A stretch of DNA of 64,000 nucleotides from Tamarix chinensis (Eukaryota; Streptophyta; Magnoliopsida; Caryophyllales; Tamaricaceae): the NCBI GenBank assembly GCA_030549775.1, contig CM060173.1, forward strand, positions 64,112,367 through 64,176,366, written 5' to 3'. The translations under genes and the position numbers were made by a program. The notes below the pieces were generated by a model that searched no databases, was not told where the DNA came from, and saw only the letters and a list, made by a program, of their open reading frames with translations. Below are positions 59,063-64,000 of the stretch, piece after piece (the first letter of the stretch is position 1; each line of letters begins with the position of its first letter).

Positions 59063-59845
59063 GTCATGGTAGTAACATAAGGGTACTAATCGCAGCCTTG
59101 TGAAGAACTAATCCTAATATAAGTTTTTGTGGGTGATAACAATAAACATGAAAATTGTCATACCCTTTATCTATTACAACTCGATGGAGCATCGATCTCA
59201 ATATGGGTGTTTGTAGGTGATGACATAAAACACAAACATGGGTATACCCTATATTGATCCAACTTGATGGAACCCCAATCCTAATATGGGTATTTATAGG
59301 GGATAACACCAAACACAATAGAGTATGCATATCCTAGGCATCCATACCTTTCAAATTGGGTGTTTAGGCAATTACACTAAAATTAAAGGATAAACCTACC
59401 AATCATGGCATACCCTTCACAAAGTCACAACCTTATGGAGTACCAACACTATAATGGTCCACCACAATATTATTTTTAATCCAAAATACAATCCAAAACC
59501 TAATAGGACGCAAAATGTATTGAGTGAAAAAAAAAGAGATGAAACTCCACCAATTATGGCAGACCCTCTTCAAGCCACAACCTTGTGGAGAACCACTTTC
59601 ATGATAGTCTACTATAATATAACTAGGTACCAAATGAAAAAGAAAGTAAATAAACAAGTAAGAATACTAACTACTATTTAACAACTGAAGAAGAAACCTC
59701 AAATAGAAATCGTATTCCCATTATATGAATAATTAGTGATGTCATAGATTTCAACTAGATTTCATAAATAATCAAATTGGGTGTTTCTAAGTTGAAAGAA
59801 TCCTAAGGGGGTGAATAGGGTTTTAAAGGAATGGTAATGACAAAT
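59063..59845. repeat. Degenerate tandem repeats between TL9 and TL10
   Basis: At 59095-59330 three units of about 85 bp share CCTAATATGGGT(G/A)TTT.TAGG and GATAACA..AAACA. At 59400-59620 two units of roughly 165 bp share CCCTTC.CAA...CACAACCTTRTGGAG and ATGGTCCACYA. No gene. Confidence 0.65.
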
Positions 59846-60290
59846 TGTAATGCCCCAAAAAGTTATAAAATTTTAATCTTACTTTATCAACATTTTTAGA
59901 ATAATATAAATTGTAAATTTTTAGTCTCTTTATTTTATTTTAGCCTAACCCCAACCCCCTAAAAAAATTTAGTTAAAATTTTAGATTTATCTTCCAAAAA
60001 ATAAACCTAAACGTAAACCTAAATTCTAAACCCAAAAATTCTCCTTTTTTCTTTTCTTTTCTCTCCTTTATTTTACCCTTTTTTTCCTTCTTTTACTCCC
60101 TTCTCCCCTGAGCTACACCCAACCCAACCTAATTTTCTTCTTTCCCATCCCTTCCATAGGCTATATTAGTCCAGCCTAACTACCCTATTCTTTTCTTTTC
60201 TTTTTTTCTTTCTCTCTCACCCATGTCTTCTTCTTCCTATCTCTTTCCCCTTTCCTCTTCTAGCTCAAACAAAACCTGGTTAATACCCTC

Positions 60291-60298
60291 TATATATA
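60291..60298 (+). promoter_or_regulatory. TATA box in TL10
   Basis: TATATATA in the pyrimidine-rich zone, only 0.45 kb from the element start, which suggests a shorter 5' part than TL4 or TL8. Confidence 0.45.
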
Positions 60299-62224
60299 CT
60301 TCCCTTCCCTTCTTAATGATTTAGCTCGCCATGCACCTTGTAACCCAAGCCTCCCCTCAATTGTCACCCTACCACCCTGTATACTTGGCCCGACACCCTA
60401 TAATCCCTACACCTTGCTTACCTACCTTTCACACCAAAGCCTTACCATCCCTTCCTTATCATCTTCCCTTCCCCAACCAAGCATACCCATACATACATAC
60501 ATGTAGGCCCCTTTTCCTTTTACCCTCTTAGTCCCTTTCCTACATTTTCTTCCTTTTTCATCGAAGAGACCCCAACCGGATTTTTTTTTTCTCTTCTCAA
60601 CACCACCCCTTTGCCATCACCCATCACCTTTTTCCCTTCCTCTACCTTTTCCCTCACTCCTTTTTTCTTTCAACCCCTATTTGACCCTTTTCGAGCCTCC
60701 CACCTTCTTGCTATGCTTTCTTTCTCTTCTTTGCCTCACCACCATCACCACCCATAACTGCTACCTCCCTACTCTCCTTTCCTCCTCTCTTCCTACTTGA
60801 CCCAACACCACCCTCATCCACATCATGCCTCTCCCTTTTTCCTCCTGATATCTCTCTTGGCAACCACCTCTCTTTTACCTTGTATCACCACCAACCATCC
60901 CACTTCCAGTGTCAGTCTTAGCCTACATGCCACCGCCACTCCTTGCCACCAACTCTCACCAGTCCCAACATCAAAGTCACCTCAACCCTTACTGCTAACC
61001 ATCACCCCAAACTTAATCACCGCCACCTTGGCCACTACACCACAACCTCACCACCGATGTGCACCACCTTGCCTGAGTTGACTACTTTTGGTTATCTCTA
61101 TTTTCATTCCCTCTCCCTTCCCTTAGTTTTTATAAGATTAAATCCTTAAGCCTATTTTTTGTATATTTTAATGTCTAGGTGATATCATGGTGATAGTTGA
61201 GGAGGAAACATAGGTCTTACGTGCTTAGGAATAGGAACTACTTTCGTAAGGATACATGTCATAGTTAGGAATTTTTATGTGCAAAATGTGCATTTTTGTC
61301 TGTGTATCGTATGTGGAATTGTTGAATTTAAATTATTATGATAATAGTACTGCATGATATATGGTTTTATAAAATCATTAATCTGCATTGGATGTAAAAT
61401 ATCCTTATATAAATGTAATAATGCATTTTAACAATGATAGTATACACGGGAGGTTGAAAGATCATTCATGTTGGAAATCATAAGACTTTGGTAGAGAAAT
61501 GGGTATTCTATTTGCCATAGGTTTGTTTTGGTCAATATAGATTAAAAGTGAAATATTAGATAATTTAATGTGTTAACAGTTTCCATATAGATTAATTATA
61601 TTATATGAAAATTTTCAAGTAAAAATTTACGGTTTAAGTCAAATAAATAAGGAAAATGGATTTACACATAAATAGTAAATCCTAGGGGTGGAATCATTAT
61701 CATATGTGCAAAATGTTGGAATTTGACCATAAAATCTAGTTATGATATTGTTATCATCTTAGGCATACATATAAAATTTGGGAGTCACGTGAGTCTTAAG
61801 GGAAGATTTATGATTGAGTTATGAGATTAGGATTTTAGGTGAAACTTATGAATAGTAACCCTAAGGGTAGGCTATTATCGCATGTGTAAAAAGATAAAGT
61901 TAGTCCATGATCTTTAGGTATGTTATTAATAATTATATTTTTAGGAGGGTTATCCAAAATGGTGATAATATGAATACTAGGGAGGAAGTTGTGTTCGACT
62001 TATAAAAATTAGGGTTTTTTTTAAGAGGAGAGTGACCTTTTACTTAGAGAGGAGTACTGATATTCATGCAGAGATGCTTTACGTGGTTCAAATGATTATT
62101 CTAAGATATATTATGTATCTTTCATGTCTACCTATGTGTATATATAAGGACCTTGAGCAATGCCACCTTGAATAAGATGCTAATCATTTAAAGTGAAAGA
62201 TTATATGATTCAAGACTTGGGTGT

Positions 62225-62423
62225 ATTCCATTAGACTATAATAATGGCTCAGGTGTGTTTTTTTCTATGATGTGTTTCATAATGTTCCATCAATTTAAGA
62301 AATGTGGTCAGGAGCATTTTTTTTCTGAGAGGTGTTGGGTCTGTTTTATTGGATGATAATAGTGGCGCAGGTATGTTATCATTGATATATGTTTTAGATT
62401 ATTCTACCGGTTTAAAAATAATG
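62225..62423 (+). repeat. Decayed CCACCGG-type repeats in TL10
   Basis: Units are now ATTCCATTAGACTATAATAATGG, GTTCCATCAATTTAAGAAATG, TTTTATTGGATGATAATAGTGG and ATTCTACCGGTTTAAAAATAATGG, in alternating order as in TL9. Confidence 0.65.
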
Positions 62424-62869
62424 GGGTTCTTGAAATCAATGTATTAAAAATATAGTTTTATGATTGTTATGAATAATGTATCTATGGATTTAGTATTACC
62501 TTACCTTATATAACATGTTACTTATGTGCCTATATATTTTATGTTTTATGTTATATGTACCTAATTATGGTTGTATAGTTACCTTACTCAATACGTAGCA
62601 TAATGATCACTCTTTCTATGGATGGTGTTCATTTCCACAAGCAGATAACCTAGTTGAATTTTTGTAGGTATTTATGGGCTTGCTTGATAATTATGCCACT
62701 TATGATGATATAATTGGGGTAAAGTGATATATCTCATGTATGGGATTTAGGAATTGGAGAGTTATGTTATCCAATTCTTAATTTTGACCCAAATAACATT
62801 TTGAGACTTTTCCCAGATATTTTTTTGGGACAATTGAGGGGGAGAGATAACCTCAACATTATCTTCTTC

Positions 62870-64000
62870 TTTTTTTTAAAAAAAAAAAGAAGCTGGAATG
62901 TTATATCAAAATCATAAGGTACAAATGAAGTTGTAGAAGTGATCTACCCTTCCTATCAAACTAACAAACTTTTCCTTTTGACTAGAATGAAGGCAAAGGG
63001 ATGACATAGTCAAAGCAATCTTATAAGCTACCCCTTTCAAGTCCCAATTTCTATTAGAGAAAATACAATTATTCCTAACTTTCCAAATCTCATAAAGTGC
63101 CACAGCATAAAAACTTGAATAAAACTAGGAAAATCCATCTTTTCTGTGTCTTCTTCTTGCCAAAGAGGTAAAGACCCTTGCAATGGAACCATACCTGATT
63201 CTGAATCCACAAGTCCTACCTATAGCAGACCATACTTTCTTCAATTCAGCACACTGACATAAAAGATGCATCAAAGATTCATTTTGAGAGCAAAAACAAC
63301 ACCTTTGGTTGATGGAAGGCAGGAAGGTGCTTATATAATCCTTAGTGGGTAGCTTGGACTGGGCAGCTAGCCATAAAATAAATTTATGTTTGGGAGATGC
63401 AAAACTGGACCATAAAAATCTACTCCAGGCCACCTTAGGTGCAGAAAATCTGATAGAATCATAAACCTTCGCAATGGAATACACTTTGTCACTCTACCAG
63501 TGCTAGAAAACAGGAAGGAGGACATCTCTGAAAGAAAAAATTTTCTGCATTAACCCTGAAGCAGTGTAGGGTAGGTTTTAGGAGATCAAATATTGTCTTT
63601 TAATATAATAAGCATGCACCCATTTAATCCAAAGAGCATCCTTATCCTGATATAAATGCCATAGCAACTTTCCACAGCTGCAATATTCCATGAAGACAAC
63701 TCTAATAAGCCTAAACCCCCTTCTTTCTTTGGTAAAAAAACCACTCTCCATGCCACTAGGGCTCTTTTAGTAGGAGAAACCTTGCTAAACTAGAGGAAAG
63801 CTCTGCATAGGGCCACCACTTTATGAATAATATTCTTGGAGAGAAGGAAAATTTGACTCCAATAATTAGTAATACCAGAGATTACAGATTGTAAGAGCTG
63901 TAACCTTCCAGCATAGGACAGAAGCTTGTTAGCTCAATGTTGCATTCGACCAGAAATTTTATGAACCAATTCCAACATATCTGCAGCTTTAAGCCTGGAT
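62870..64000 (-). mobile_element. L1-like LINE 3' part, running off the right edge
   Basis: Minus strand. A short A-run (8 A, plus-strand T at 62870-62877) marks the 3' end, next to an 11-base run of the opposite composition. Upstream lies the end of ORF2. It is inserted in TL10. The 5' end and the target duplication partner are outside the window. Confidence 0.7.
62912..63990 (-). pseudogene. LINE ORF2 C-terminal remnant, minus strand
   Basis: From the right: KLLSYAGRLQLLQSV, then LPKKEGGLGLLELSSWN, the conserved post-RT segment. The open frame 63484-63125 holds SPKHKFILWLAAQSKLPTKD and CCFCSQNESLMHLL, the zinc-binding C-terminal domain (C-x2-C...H). A shifted frame 63103-62912 gives ALYEIWKVRNNCIF, the usual last conserved stretch before the stop. 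Frame changes and stops make it inactive. The domain order matches the LINE at 51785-53147. Confidence 0.85.

Larger units (their letters stand above)
59846..62869 (+). mobile_element. TL10: LTR-like element, 3' end cut off by a LINE
   Basis: Begins TGTAATGCCCCAAAAAG. The flank before it is CAAAT; its partner would lie beyond the LINE and outside the window. The pyrimidine-rich zone is at 60040-61100 with TATATATA at 60291. An exon-like block lies between GTCTAG/GTGAT (61181) and CTTTC/GTAAGG (about 61246). Decayed CCACCGG-type repeats are at 62225-62423, type-2 3' module at 62580-62670 with TTTGTAG/GTATT. The minus-strand LINE inserts at about 62870, before the 3' hairpin. Confidence 0.65.

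Overview
The window is plant-type intergenic DNA. It is AT-rich and built almost entirely of nested transposable elements; I see no intact host gene, tRNA or rRNA. A flowering plant is the natural reading: degenerate Ty3/gypsy gag-pol with an initiator-Met-tRNA primer site, L1-like LINE 3' ends, a probable copia LTR and hAT-type MITEs with 8-bp target-site duplications (TSDs). The species cannot be named from sequence alone.

The dominant component is a repeat family I call TL here. There are ten copies plus one relic, about 3.3-5.4 kb each without nested inserts. Each begins near TGWAATRCCCC and ends near GGGGTGTTACA. Five copies have a perfect 5-bp TSD and two more a 4/5 match. None has two LTRs, a primer site next to it, or a reading frame I would call a gene. 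They are best read as very large solo LTRs, or as a non-autonomous LTR-derived element. Internal order is shared: an AT-rich 5' part; a pyrimidine-rich block with a TATA box about 0.9-1.0 kb in; ATT/TTA microsatellites; a 60-62 nt block flanked by splice-like sites and carrying GGAGCGTGCTCC; two blocks of CCACCGG...ATAATAGTGG repeats; a splice-acceptor-like TGTGCAG/GT; a hairpin whose arms co-vary between subfamilies; then GTGGCGGTAAC and a fold-back end. All copies point the same way.

Layout. 1-19825: 3' part of a Ty3/gypsy element (Gypsy-i), split by TL1 (304-5031) and, in its 3' LTR, by TL2 (6019-19311). TL2 itself holds TL3 (8428-12884) and TL4 (13701-18798). 20025-20383: probable copia LTR. 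21616-28709: TL5, holding TL6 (23192-26800), which holds a hAT MITE (24681-25003). 30506-45737: Gypsy-ii, with both LTRs, primer site and broken gag-pol; its integrase is split by TL7 (34541-44074), which holds TL8 (38596-42700). About 46190-46319: relic TL 3' end, then AT-rich low-complexity DNA. 47685-49529 and 50001-53650: two minus-strand copies of a second TG...CA family (X, about 1.85 kb). The second holds another hAT MITE and a 5'-truncated LINE with a 16-bp TSD. 54547-59062: TL9. 59846-62869: TL10, cut by a minus-strand LINE that runs off the right edge.

Nothing here works as an operon or pathway; the biology is insertion history. The two gypsy copies serve as empty-site references for each other, which confirms several boundaries. 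The most interesting signals are the conserved non-coding architecture of TL, the co-varying 3' hairpin, and a swapped 3' module between subfamilies.
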